A stretch of DNA of 64,000 bases, taken from Amycolatopsis iheyensis (GTDB lineage Bacteria; Actinomycetota; Actinomycetes; Mycobacteriales; Pseudonocardiaceae). Within the stretch, counting starts at the first letter, position 1; each line of letters begins with the position of its first letter. This document shows, one piece after another, positions 24,101-32,585 of the stretch. A program made the translations under genes and the position numbers. The stretch lies in contig NZ_JAMXQV010000024.1 in assembly GCF_024703995.1 (NCBI RefSeq), forward strand, positions 62,001-126,000, read 5' to 3'. The notes beneath the pieces were generated by a model. The model had not been told where the DNA came from. It saw nothing but the letters and a program-made list of their open reading frames with translations, and ran no database searches.

Positions 24101-25363
24101 TCATCGGTGTCCTTTGGCGTCGCTGGGCGCGGGTGATGCTGGCTGGATCGAGGGATGCCGGGTGCGGTGCGGTCGCCAGGCGCGGAGGCTGGTGCTGGTG
24201 GGCCGAGTCCAGCGGTAGTCGCCGGCCGGGTCGTCAAGCCACAGGGTGTGTTCGCGCTGGGTCACGGTGAGCCCGAACCGGTCCCAGCCGGGTCGGCCGA
24301 GCCGTAGCCACAGCCGGTACGCTCGCTCGACCGCTCGCCAGAGCAGCCGTGGACCGGCCTCGATGACGCGGTCGGAGTTCAGGCCGATCTGTGCGCTGGA
24401 GCCGTCCGGTGCGGCGAGCAAGATCCCGTACGGCGGCCCGCAGTCGCCCATCATGATGGTGCGGCGGATGTACGGGTTCCGGCCGAAGTTCAGCGCGGCC
24501 AGCAACCACACGATCCGGTTCTCCGGCTGCTCCAGCACCATCGGGTCCAGGACGGTCCTGCGCCTGACGCAGGGCTGAGTGGCGGCCGGAGCCCAGGACG
24601 CAGGCTGATCCGGAACGGCATCCCAGGTGCGCAGCGGCTCGAAGCCGGCTTCGACGTCCGCGAACCGGCCTTGCACAACCCGCTCGCCGACCCGGTCGAG
24701 CCGGATGAGATTGCCGGCTCGCGACCCGATCGCCAGCTCGGTGAGGATCGCCCCGGCGGGGGCAAGCTGGCGTAGCCAGCAGGGCGGAATCGCCGGGACG
24801 GCGCCGGTGACAACGATGCGGTCGAGGGGCGCGTGTTTGCCGAAGCCTTCCAAGCCGTCGCCGGTGCGCAGGTCGGGGGTGTGGCCAAGGCGCGCGAGCC
24901 GGGCCCGTGCCAGTTCACACAGGTCGGGTTCGATGTCGAGCCCGACGACGTTGTCGCTGCCGAGGCGGTGGCACAGCAGTGCGGTGAGGTAGCCCGATCC
25001 GGTGCCGACGTGCAGAACCCGATGCTCGTCCTGTACGGCGAGCAGTTCCAGCATCCGGGCGAGCGTCGCGGGTGCCGTCGCGGTGGACAGGACGGCGCTT
25101 GGCGTGTCGCGGCTGAGCAGGATCGGCAGGTCGTTGTCGCCGTAGACCGCGTCGAGCCAGATGGCCCGGTCGGCCGGGTCGGCGGAGTCGACGATCTCGT
25201 TGCGTAGGCCAGCTGACCGGAGATGGTGGTAGCGGGGGACGAAGCTGTGCCGCGGGGTCCGGCAGACGGCCGTGAGCCAGGCCGGGTCGGTCAGGATGCC
25301 TGCGGCGTTGAGCCGGTCGGCTAGCGCAGCGTCCTTTTCGTGCTGGGCGCGGGCGGGGATCAT
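24101..25363 (-). CDS. Protein-isoaspartate-methyltransferase-like SAM enzyme
   Basis: A 420-residue protein from ATG 25363, whose start overlaps the previous stop (ATGA). Residues about 5-75 carry the PCMT-like lead (AAGILTDPAWLTAV, RHSFVPRYH). Residues about 90-215 hold the SAM fold: motif I VLHVGTGSGYLTALL, post-I VVGLDIEPDLC, and IVVTGAVPAIPP. The C-terminal 190 residues are an extra domain typical of actinobacterial peptide-maturation methyltransferases rather than the 210-residue housekeeping repair enzyme. Substrate unknown; no precursor peptide was found. The FxLD-type remnant just downstream is a relative. Confidence 0.75.
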   Translation of the reverse strand: MIPARAQHEKDAALADRLNAAGILTDPAWLTAVCRTPRHSFVPRYHHLRSAGLRNEIVDSADPADRAIWLDAVYGDNDLPILLSRDTPSAVLSTATAPATLARMLELLAVQDEHRVLHVGTGSGYLTALLCHRLGSDNVVGLDIEPDLCELARARLARLGHTPDLRTGDGLEGFGKHAPLDRIVVTGAVPAIPPCWLRQLAPAGAILTELAIGSRAGNLIRLDRVGERVVQGRFADVEAGFEPLRTWDAVPDQPASWAPAATQPCVRRRTVLDPMVLEQPENRIVWLLAALNFGRNPYIRRTIMMGDCGPPYGILLAAPDGSSAQIGLNSDRVIEAGPRLLWRAVERAYRLWLRLGRPGWDRFGLTVTQREHTLWLDDPAGDYRWTRPTSTSLRAWRPHRTRHPSIQPASPAPSDAKGHR

Positions 25364-25818
25364 CGGGTGCTCCAGCCGGGCGGCGCGGTGACGGGGGCGG
25401 GCGTGCCGCGTCGGTGAGGCCCGGGGGTGAGGTGGCATCCGGCGAGCGGGCTGAGTACGGCGTTACGGCCTCCGCCGAACTGAGCGAGGGCGTAGTGACG
25501 TCGGCGGTCGGCAACGAGGTCGCCGGCGGCGCTCCGCGGGCAGAGCGCCGGGGTGTTCCGGAGCGGCAGGGTGGCTCGGGTGGCGTTGTCGCGCTTGGTG
25601 GTCGGGAACTCGCTGGTGCGGCTGCTGGTGACGGGGCCCGGGCTGTTCTTGCGGTGCCACGGGCCCCAGTTCGGCTGGCCAGTCAGGGCGTCGGTGAGGA
25701 CCCGCTCGTACCGAGCGACGGCCTGGTCGGCGTCGGTGTGTGCGTGCAGGACGGCGTACTCGCGGTCGCGCGCGCTGGGAGCCGCGGCCGCGTCGACGAC
25801 GGCGGTGGGCGGGGACAT
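25360..25818 (-). CDS. Hypothetical protein coupled to the methyltransferase
   Basis: A 152-residue protein. ATG 25818 has AGGAGG nine bases upstream. Residues about 10-60 look folded (EYAVLHAHTDADQAVARYER then LTDALTGQPNWGPW); the rest is Arg/Pro-rich with several Cys and low complexity. The stop overlaps the ATG of the methyltransferase. The ribosome binding site and coupling support translation; function unknown. Confidence 0.5.
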   Translation of the reverse strand: MSPPTAVVDAAAAPSARDREYAVLHAHTDADQAVARYERVLTDALTGQPNWGPWHRKNSPGPVTSSRTSEFPTTKRDNATRATLPLRNTPALCPRSAAGDLVADRRRHYALAQFGGGRNAVLSPLAGCHLTPGPHRRGTPAPVTAPPGWSTR

Positions 25819-25937
25819 GAGCGGCGCCTCCTGTGGCGGCGTTGAGGTCGCGTGTGGCGACAGGGTTGTCGAGGGTGGTGAGCTGGGTGATGAGGTCGTC
25901 GAGCCGGCGACAGGCGCGGCCGTCTTTGTGGAGGTGG

Positions 25938-28145
25938 TCACGCCGGCCCGGGGTTCCCCTCGGCGCGGGGTGGATCGGCGTGGTCGAGGGCGGCCAGTGC
26001 TGCCAGGGCTCGGTCCAGCGAGTCCCCGCCGAGGTCCTGGAGTACCTCGACTGCTTCGGACAGGTAGCCGCGGGCCTGATCGATGCCGCCGTCGAGCTGG
26101 GCGACTTCGGCGAGGGCGACCAGGACGTTTGCCTCGTATGCCGCCGAGCCGGTCCGGCGCAGCACCTGCCGCGCGGTCGTCAGCAGCGCGACAGCGGTGT
26201 CCTGGTGTCCGGCGCGCGCGTGGATCCGGGCCAGGCCGAGTGTGACCCGAGCTTGGTCTTTGTCGTCGCCGAACTTGGTCAACATCTCCAGGGCGGTCTG
26301 CAGATGCGGTTGTGCGTCGGCGTCACGGCCGGCCTGCAGCAGTGCGTCGCCGATCCGGCGGTGCCGAGCCGCGACGCCGCGGTCGATGCCGAGGTCGGCC
26401 TCGATGCCCAAGCTCGTGCGGTAGTGCGCGATCGCGGTGTCGACGTCGCCGCGTGCTTGGGCGACCCTTCCCAGCTGTTCCACGGCTGCGGATTCGGTGC
26501 GGCGGTCGGCTGCGTCTCGTGCCAGCTCGATGGCGTGCCGGGTTTGTGCCTCGGCTGAATCCCACTGGCCGAGGTCCAGGTACACGCGGCCGAGCTGGTG
26601 GCGCAGCCGGGACTCGGCGACGGGGTTGCCGCAGCGTTGTGCCGCGGTGATCCCGAGTTCGTGCGCGCGCAGCGACTCCGGGAGAGGTTTGCGGTAGAGC
26701 ATCAGCTCCCACAACGCCTCGCACAGCTGCCAGGCCAGCTCATCGTGCCGGTCGGCAGCGCCTTCCTCCAGTACCGCCAGCACGTTCGGCAGTTCGCGGG
26801 CAAGCCAGTCCAGGGCGGCGCCGTCCGTGTCGAACTTGGCGGGTTCGCCGGCCAGCTGCCCGGCTACGGGGCTGACCCGCCAGCGCATCGATGCCGGGAT
26901 GATGACGAGGTTGGCCCGGGTCATTTCCTGCAGGTACCAGGCGCCGGCGCGGGGAATGACCTCGTATCGTCGCTGGTCGGGTTGGGTGCGGGCGTGCAGC
27001 CGGACCAGGTCGTGGAAGCGGTACCGGTCGAGGTCGACTTCCTCGAGCAGGCTCGCGTCGACCAGGACCTGCAGGCCGTGCCCGACCTCGGGCTCGGTCA
27101 GCCCTGTCACCGCTGCCGCGACGCCCACCCCGAACTCCGCCGCGGGCAGTTCGCCCAGCAGCCGGTACAGCTCAGCTGCGTGGGGCTCGAGGTAGTGGTA
27201 GGACCAGTCGAACAACGCGGTCATGGAATCGGCCGCGGTGGTGGGGTGTGACAGCGCAGCCAGGCGTGACCGCTCGTCCCGGAGCCGGGTCACCACGCGC
27301 AACACCGACCACCGCTGCCGGGTGATCAGCCGGGCCGCGGCCACCCGCAACGCGATCGGGAACCGACCGCACAGCTGGGCCAGCTCGGCCAGCGCGTCGG
27401 GCTCGCGCGCGGCTCGGTGCTCGCCGATGAGCCGGGTCAGCAGCGCCACCGCGTCGGCGTGGGGCAGCGGCGGGACTTTCACCAGGTGGGCGCCGTCGGC
27501 GAACAGGCCGTCCTGCTGCAGCCGGCTGGTCACGAGGACGACGCTGCGGGTCGAGGTGGGGATCAACGGTCGGACCTGCTCGGCCGAGGTGGCGTTGTCC
27601 ACCAGCACCAGCAGCAGGACCTGTCGCGCGGCGGTGATCGTGCGATATGCACTGACCCGTTCGGCCAGGGTGGTGGGTACCTGGTCCGGCGGGGTGCCCA
27701 GGGCGCGAAGGAACAGGCCGAGCGCGTCGACTGGTGTCACGGCAGTGCTGTCGGAGGAGAAGCCGCGCAGGTCAACGTAGAGCTGGCCGTCGGGGAAGCG
27801 GGAGGTGTGCGAGCTGGCCCACTGCACTGCCAGCGCTGTTTTGCCGACACCGCCGGGGCCGATGACCACCGCCACGCTCGCCGCCTGCTCCGCCTCGCGT
27901 ACCGGGGTCGTCACCAGTCTGTCCAGGTCGGCGAGTTGGTCAGCGCGGCTGACGAAATGTGCGGTGACGGGCGGCAGCTGGCGAGGACCCGATGGCAATG
28001 GATCCGTCGGCCGTGCAGGGCTGTGCTGGGTAGCGGTCTGTACGCCCCGCTGGTACTTACCGCTGTCGTGGTCGAGCGAGGCGCAGTCGAGGCGGGCCGG
28101 GCTGGCTGCCGTTGCCACGTTGTCGGGCCTTGCGGCGTCGTTCAT
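25938..28145 (-). CDS. NB-ARC ATPase with TPR repeats (AfsR-like without DNA-binding domain)
   Basis: A 735-residue STAND ATPase. ATG 28145 overlaps the upstream stop (ATGA). Walker A is VIGPGGVGKTALAVQWA (about 92-108); Walker B-like LLLVLVDNATSAEQV and the motif VVLVTSR follow; FPIALRVAAARL is the GLPLA-type motif. The C-terminal 280 residues are tetratricopeptide repeats (LRHQLGRVYLDLGQWDSAE, AAVEQLGRVAQARGDVDTA). Unlike AfsR/SARP proteins it has no N-terminal winged helix or BTAD domain, so it probably acts by protein-protein signalling. It shares an operon with a DUF574 methyltransferase upstream. Confidence 0.82.
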   Translation of the reverse strand: MNDAARPDNVATAASPARLDCASLDHDSGKYQRGVQTATQHSPARPTDPLPSGPRQLPPVTAHFVSRADQLADLDRLVTTPVREAEQAASVAVVIGPGGVGKTALAVQWASSHTSRFPDGQLYVDLRGFSSDSTAVTPVDALGLFLRALGTPPDQVPTTLAERVSAYRTITAARQVLLLVLVDNATSAEQVRPLIPTSTRSVVLVTSRLQQDGLFADGAHLVKVPPLPHADAVALLTRLIGEHRAAREPDALAELAQLCGRFPIALRVAAARLITRQRWSVLRVVTRLRDERSRLAALSHPTTAADSMTALFDWSYHYLEPHAAELYRLLGELPAAEFGVGVAAAVTGLTEPEVGHGLQVLVDASLLEEVDLDRYRFHDLVRLHARTQPDQRRYEVIPRAGAWYLQEMTRANLVIIPASMRWRVSPVAGQLAGEPAKFDTDGAALDWLARELPNVLAVLEEGAADRHDELAWQLCEALWELMLYRKPLPESLRAHELGITAAQRCGNPVAESRLRHQLGRVYLDLGQWDSAEAQTRHAIELARDAADRRTESAAVEQLGRVAQARGDVDTAIAHYRTSLGIEADLGIDRGVAARHRRIGDALLQAGRDADAQPHLQTALEMLTKFGDDKDQARVTLGLARIHARAGHQDTAVALLTTARQVLRRTGSAAYEANVLVALAEVAQLDGGIDQARGYLSEAVEVLQDLGGDSLDRALAALAALDHADPPRAEGNPGPA

Positions 28146-29155
28146 CGCGTGCCACCGTCCACGCTCCGGAGGTGGCCCGCGGACGAGGGCGGCGTTCTGG
28201 GTCTGCGCAGGTGGGCGACGGCGGCCAGGCACAACGATTCGACGGGGCGATCTCCGTGCGCGAGGCGGGGGTTGTGCCAGGCCGAGGTGTGGGTGATACC
28301 GGGCGGGATGAGTCTGAGGCAGCCCAGAATCTGGCGCAGCTCCTCCGTGGTGCGGAGGTGCTGCGGCGGCCGGTGGGCGGTTCTGCCGTAGGTGTCGCAA
28401 AGAATGCGCCGGTGTTCCGCAAGGGTGGCGTCCGCGGTGTCGCCGGCGTCGAGGCCCTCGACAGTGGCGTGGGTGGCAATCACCACGCTGCCTGCGGGCA
28501 GCCGCTCGGTGTAGCAGCGCAACGCCGTAGTCGCCTGGTCGGTGTCGGCGACCGTCTCGAGCACTCCGGTGAGTACCAGGCCGATCGGGCTACCGTGGCG
28601 GAGCAGTGTGCGGACCGCGTCGTCGAAGAAGATCGTTCCGGGTTCCAGGAAGTCCCCTCGAACAGCGGCGATCTGCGGTAGCTCGGGTTCGACCAGGCGA
28701 ACATGCGCGGTGACGTACTCGTCGTGGTCGGCGTACACCACCATGCCGCGGGGATGCGGGAGGACGTCGTCGTGAATGGGCCTGGTGTAGGGCAGTCCGG
28801 CACCGAGGACGAGGAACCGGTGAATGTGTCCCTGTCGCGACGCGAAGCGGATCGCTCGGTGCAGGAAGTCACGCTCGTCGCGGTATGTCCGCGGCAGAGT
28901 CGGCACGAGGTGCGTCGCCTGGGCACACCACTCTCGATCAAGCGCGAAAGCCTGATCGCCTCCCAGAAAATGGTCCCTGACACGGGCGGGGTGCACGTTC
29001 TCCAGATCCAGTGGTGGTGGTGTCCATTGGCGTGCAGCGACTTTCAGCGCTGTGTCCGAAAGGGACGGTTGAGCCGCCGACGAGATGTCGAGGCCAGGAA
29101 ACGGCGGCGTAGTCGGGTCGCTGGTGGAACCGGCGGGATGTGATGGGACCGGCAT
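28142..29155 (-). CDS. DUF574-family SAM-dependent methyltransferase
   Basis: A 337-residue protein from ATG 29155 (AGGAAG upstream). After a 55-residue disordered lead it shows the family signature: ENVHPARVRDHFLGG, then HRFLVLGAGLPYT (SAM motif), VVYADHDEYVTAH, GIPLGLVLTGVLE-like IGLVLTGVLE, and HTSAWHNPRLA at the end. This family (S-adenosyl methyltransferase, PF04672) is abundant in Streptomyces and Pseudonocardiaceae and has no well-defined substrate. It is co-translated with the NB-ARC/TPR protein. Two more members lie at 30360 and 32586. Confidence 0.85.
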   Translation of the reverse strand: MPVPSHPAGSTSDPTTPPFPGLDISSAAQPSLSDTALKVAARQWTPPPLDLENVHPARVRDHFLGGDQAFALDREWCAQATHLVPTLPRTYRDERDFLHRAIRFASRQGHIHRFLVLGAGLPYTRPIHDDVLPHPRGMVVYADHDEYVTAHVRLVEPELPQIAAVRGDFLEPGTIFFDDAVRTLLRHGSPIGLVLTGVLETVADTDQATTALRCYTERLPAGSVVIATHATVEGLDAGDTADATLAEHRRILCDTYGRTAHRPPQHLRTTEELRQILGCLRLIPPGITHTSAWHNPRLAHGDRPVESLCLAAVAHLRRPRTPPSSAGHLRSVDGGTR

Positions 29156-29168
29156 GGGACGACACTTC

Positions 29169-29336
29169 CTACGTGGTGCGGATTCGGTGTGACAGAGCGG
29201 CGGCGGGCAGGCGGATCGTGGCTGTGGTGGGACGGTCAAGCTGCGAGGTCGGTGCGGGCGGCACCTTCCCGCCCGACAGGTTGGGTAGGCCGAGCACAGC
29301 ATCCGGGTGAACAGGAAGTCCATGCGAGTTCGTCAT
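29169..29336 (-). CDS. Possible 55-residue leader protein
   Basis: ATG 29336 opens 55 codons ending 13 bases before the methyltransferase start, with its stop adjoining that gene's ribosome binding site. No Cys, no membrane segment, Pro/Thr-rich. It could be a coupled small protein or chance. Confidence 0.3.
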   Translation of the reverse strand: MTNSHGLPVHPDAVLGLPNLSGGKVPPAPTSQLDRPTTATIRLPAAALSHRIRTT

Positions 29337-29418
29337 TTCATGGTGATGCCGGTGGCGTCGGACGGGTCGGTGGCCTCCGGGGATGCGCTCGGCGCGGAAT
29401 GTGCGAGGCGCGATGGGG

Positions 29419-30078
29419 TCAGTGCGATGATCGGTGGGGTCGGAGGCCGCGTTCGGCGCCGGCAGGTCGGCCCGGTACGGGGCCGCCGAAGGGTTCGAGA
29501 GGGACGCCGCGTTTGTCGAGGATGCGCCAGACCGTTCCATAGGAGATGTTGTTGCTCCGGGCGATTTCGTGGATGGGGGTGTGGCGGCGATAGTTCTCCT
29601 CGATCTGGGCTTCATCGACATCGACGGTGTTGCCTTTGCGGGGGTTTGACCGCGACGACGCAGCGGTGTGGGCGATGATCTTGAGCTGGTCGGCGCTTTG
29701 GCGGTGTAGCAGGTGCAGCGCGCGGAGCCCGAATGCCTCTTGGACGCTGTGGGCGAAGTGGGGGCTGATGCTGGTTTCTGCGGTCAGGACGCGGGAGACG
29801 TGGGCGTGGGTGTAGCCGACGGATCGCGCGAAGCCGGCTTTGGTGACATCCCATTCGCGGCGCAGGGTCTCGAGCATGTCGGCCGCGGTGGGCTGGGCCT
29901 GGCTGTGGTTCAGGTCGATGTGGACGCAGGTGTATTCGGTGAACTGCTGCATGGTGGTCAGACAGGTGTTGCAGAGGGAGAGGGGCTGGGTCATGCCCGG
30001 GCCGTCCAGGAGGACGGCGGGCGCGGCGGTGTGGCTGCACAACGCGCACGTCTGGTTCAGGAGAGGGAGTCCGTTCAC
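29419..30078 (-). CDS. Zinc-ribbon HTH regulator
   Basis: A 219-residue protein. The N-terminus has two CxxC pairs (CALC and CNTC, residues 11-39) likely to bind zinc. Residues about 65-125 are an XRE-like HTH (VTKAGFARSVGYTHAHVSRVL). Residues about 150-190 are a second, homeodomain-like HTH (IHEIARSNNISYGTVWRIL). The start is GTG 30078. No effector domain is visible. It is set between DUF574 methyltransferase genes and may control them. Zinc ribbon plus two HTH is an uncommon arrangement. Confidence 0.68.
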   Translation of the reverse strand: MNGLPLLNQTCALCSHTAAPAVLLDGPGMTQPLSLCNTCLTTMQQFTEYTCVHIDLNHSQAQPTAADMLETLRREWDVTKAGFARSVGYTHAHVSRVLTAETSISPHFAHSVQEAFGLRALHLLHRQSADQLKIIAHTAASSRSNPRKGNTVDVDEAQIEENYRRHTPIHEIARSNNISYGTVWRILDKRGVPLEPFGGPVPGRPAGAERGLRPHRSSH

Positions 30079-30084
30079 CGCCGA

Positions 30085-30363
30085 TCACGGGACCGCAGGG
30101 GCCGACGAGCCGACAGCGAACACAACTATGAGCGCCACTGCACACGCCAGGACACGGCAGCCAAGCCTGTCCACTTCGAGAAAGACGGCCTTGATGGGGG
30201 CGGTCTGGCGGGGCGGTGTCGTCGGGTGCCGGTAGAGCTGCGCCCCGATCGCCGGCGCCGGAAACGCCGCGTGCTCGTAGGCCGCGACGACGTCCCCGGC
30301 TGTGGCGGTCTCGACGGGGCCAACGACGACAACGCCACCGAAGCGGGCCAAACTCGAGATCAT
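30085..30363 (-). CDS. Small C-terminally anchored membrane protein
   Basis: A 92-residue protein whose ATG 30363 overlaps the stop of the methyltransferase upstream (ATGA). One hydrophobic helix near the C-terminus (RVLACAVALIVVFAVGSSAP) predicts a tail-anchored protein. It stops seven bases before the HTH regulator start. Function unknown. Confidence 0.5.
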   Translation of the reverse strand: MISSLARFGGVVVVGPVETATAGDVVAAYEHAAFPAPAIGAQLYRHPTTPPRQTAPIKAVFLEVDRLGCRVLACAVALIVVFAVGSSAPAVP

Positions 30364-31265
30364 CGGCAATCTCCCAGTTCGTCGACGTCGAGGACCCGTT
30401 GCGTGGACGGCCGGGGCGCCGCAGTTGAGGTGGGTGAGTGACGGCGGCTGACCAGCCCGACGCGCAGAACGCGGGCGACCGCGTCTCGGTCCATCACGGC
30501 CGGTGCGACCGAGTGCGCCGGCAGGTGCGCGATGTTGCTGAGGAGCTGATCGGCTACGAGCCGGTCTTCGACGGCGAGCGGGATGCCGGCCTCGGCGAAG
30601 CGCCTGGCTAGCAGGGACACGTCGGTGCCGTCCGGGACGCCCGCGCCGTGGTCGGTGAGCTGGGTGATCGCCGCGACGCTGTGAGGCGGTGCCTTGTCGA
30701 GCAGCGCCAGGATGGTGGCGAGGCGGATCCCGGCTGGTCGGAGCGGCCCAGTGACGAGGATCCCGATCGGCGCGCCGGCGGTGAGCAGGTCCGTGACCGA
30801 GGACGTTGCTGCGAGGTCGTGGTGGCGATCGGCGGGCAGGCTGAGGACCTGGGCGCGGCCGGCGGCGGCGCCGCGGTCGATGTGGTCGTGCAGGTTCCGG
30901 GTGACCGGGTCGTGTTCGATCACGATGATCCGTGCGCCGGCGTCGTGCAGGTCAGCCAATGTCGAGGAATGGGCCCAGATGGGCAGTCCGCCGGTGCCGA
31001 GAACGAGAAAGTGGCGTAGCCCGTGCTCGAGCATGGCCTGGGCGGCGGCACGGTCCCAAGCGGCGGCCGCGATCGCCAGCCGAGGCAGCTGCGGGTGTTC
31101 GGCGATGAGGCGGTCGGCGAAGATCCGGTCGATGGCGGTGTTGAGAGAGCCATCAAGCAGGTAGTCGACGACGGCGTCCCGGCGGGGGCTTTCGATGTCG
31201 GGATGGACGCGTTCGCCATCCTGTGCGCGCTGGTGAGCGGGTGTCGCTGTGGTGAGTCGTGGCAT
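30360..31265 (-). CDS. DUF574-family SAM-dependent methyltransferase, second copy
   Basis: A 301-residue member with motifs AVVDYLLDGSLNTAID, HFLVLGTGGLPIWAH (SAM motif), IIVIEHDPVTRNLHDH and IGILVTGPLR. The family lead is short. ATG 31265 has a weak GAAAG site. It may be coupled to the small membrane protein that follows. It is clearly diverged from the copies at 28142 and 32586, so these are not recent duplicates. Substrate unknown. Confidence 0.78.
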   Translation of the reverse strand: MPRLTTATPAHQRAQDGERVHPDIESPRRDAVVDYLLDGSLNTAIDRIFADRLIAEHPQLPRLAIAAAAWDRAAAQAMLEHGLRHFLVLGTGGLPIWAHSSTLADLHDAGARIIVIEHDPVTRNLHDHIDRGAAAGRAQVLSLPADRHHDLAATSSVTDLLTAGAPIGILVTGPLRPAGIRLATILALLDKAPPHSVAAITQLTDHGAGVPDGTDVSLLARRFAEAGIPLAVEDRLVADQLLSNIAHLPAHSVAPAVMDRDAVARVLRVGLVSRRHSPTSTAAPRPSTQRVLDVDELGDCR

Positions 31266-31378
31266 GTCGGTGTGCTTTCGTGGCGGGATTGGGCCGTCGC
31301 CGAGGCCGTCCATCCGGCGGCCGGTGTGGCCACAGCATCGGAGGTGCCGTGGCCACACCGCGTCGGGATGTTCGGGGG

Positions 31379-32374
31379 TTAGGTGGCGGGCGTGGCGGGC
31401 AGGGCCGTGTGCGTGGTGGCCTTGGGACGGCCGGGCAGCAGCTGGTGGGCGTGCTGGGTGATCCACGGCTCGTAGGCGGAGACGTTGTTGAAGATGGTCG
31501 GTGCGACCCCGCAGTACGGGCTCGCGCCGCGGGAGGCGGTCCCGATCAGGTACCAGGTCGTTCCGTGCTTCTGCAGGAGCCCGGAGCCGGAGTCACCGGT
31601 GCATGCACCGCCACCGGTGGGCGGGACGCCGCCGCAGAGCTCGCCGGTGCCGATTCCGCCGTCGGCGCACTTCGTGCTGGGCAGTAGCGGGATGTCGAGC
31701 TGGGCCAGGTCGGTGGGGGCCGGGCCGGTCCAGGTGGTGGGGTCGACGTTGCGGGTGCCCCAGCCGATCGAGCGTGCCGGCAGCCGGGGCTGGGCCGGGG
31801 CGATGCGGGCGGCGCGGATGCCGTCGAGGTGGCCGTCGAGGCGGATCAGGGCGATGTCCCAGATCCAGCCGTCGGCGTCGGGGTAGCCCCATCGCCAGCC
31901 CGGCGGGACGTCGATCTCGGTGCCGTTGCGGACGAGGCCGCCGTGCAGGCGGTTGGTCGAGCCGAAGCGGGCGTGGTAGATCGTCGGGTCGCTGCGGTCG
32001 ATGTCCGGGTCGCCTGCGGCGGAGCGCAGGGCCACGAACCGGGCCTTGACCTGGGCGGGCATCCGCGCCTGCTCGGGCAGCGACGGTTCGTTGGTGAGGC
32101 AGTGGCCTTGAGTCACCGCCACCGACGCGGGGTTGCCGTTCTCGTCGTAGCCCTGGTCGATGAAGGTGAGGCCGCACGAATGCCAGTTCGGGTCGCCGTG
32201 GTCGAGCAGCTGCAGGGAGCCGGCGCCGGCGTAGGCCTGCGATGCCGGGTCACCGCCGACGAGCTGAGGGGAGACCGTGTCGGTCGGCGGTGGTGGGGCG
32301 GCGGCCGCGGTGGAGACGCCGGTCAGCACCGACAGCAGTGCCAGTGTCGATGCGACTGTCGTTCTGAGACGCAC
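31379..32374 (-). CDS. Secreted trypsin-like serine protease
   Basis: A 331-residue S1-family protein. GTG 32374 (AAAGGA upstream) gives a signal peptide (RLRTTVASTLALLSVLTGVS, cut near AAAAP). The mature part shows SPQLVGGDPAS near its start, His in TQGHC, Asp in DIALIRLD and Ser in CTGDSGSGLL. Cys pairs suggest disulfides. It is the only obviously secreted enzyme among the methyltransferases. Role outside the cell unknown; regulation by a separate promoter is likely given the 210-bp gap upstream. Confidence 0.85.
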   Translation of the reverse strand: MRLRTTVASTLALLSVLTGVSTAAAAPPPPTDTVSPQLVGGDPASQAYAGAGSLQLLDHGDPNWHSCGLTFIDQGYDENGNPASVAVTQGHCLTNEPSLPEQARMPAQVKARFVALRSAAGDPDIDRSDPTIYHARFGSTNRLHGGLVRNGTEIDVPPGWRWGYPDADGWIWDIALIRLDGHLDGIRAARIAPAQPRLPARSIGWGTRNVDPTTWTGPAPTDLAQLDIPLLPSTKCADGGIGTGELCGGVPPTGGGACTGDSGSGLLQKHGTTWYLIGTASRGASPYCGVAPTIFNNVSAYEPWITQHAHQLLPGRPKATTHTALPATPAT

Positions 32375-32585
32375 GAGCAGAGGGGTCCTTTCTCGGTAAT
32401 CAGTTGTGGTGCAGCCGCAGAAGGCGGAGCACCGTAGTGGTGGAGATGCCTGGCTGCGCACGGGAATGGAGGTGTGCAGCCAGGCACCGCACGACCCGCG
32501 GGGTCCGTGTGGGGCCTGCGGGTGCGTGAGCTGTGACCGGCCACCGCTAGTGGCCGGTCGAGTCCGGACTGCCGGCGGTCGTTTC

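Noticed and set aside
24046..24107. Short ORF just after the methyltransferase as an FxLD precursor peptide
   Set aside because: It encodes about 20 residues without the FxLD core or a Ser/Thr/Cys-rich tail.
25819..25937. GC3-rich frame reading HLHKDGRACRRLDDLITQL
   Set aside because: Composition looks coding, but there is no start codon and it fills the gap between two supported genes. It may be a decayed fragment.
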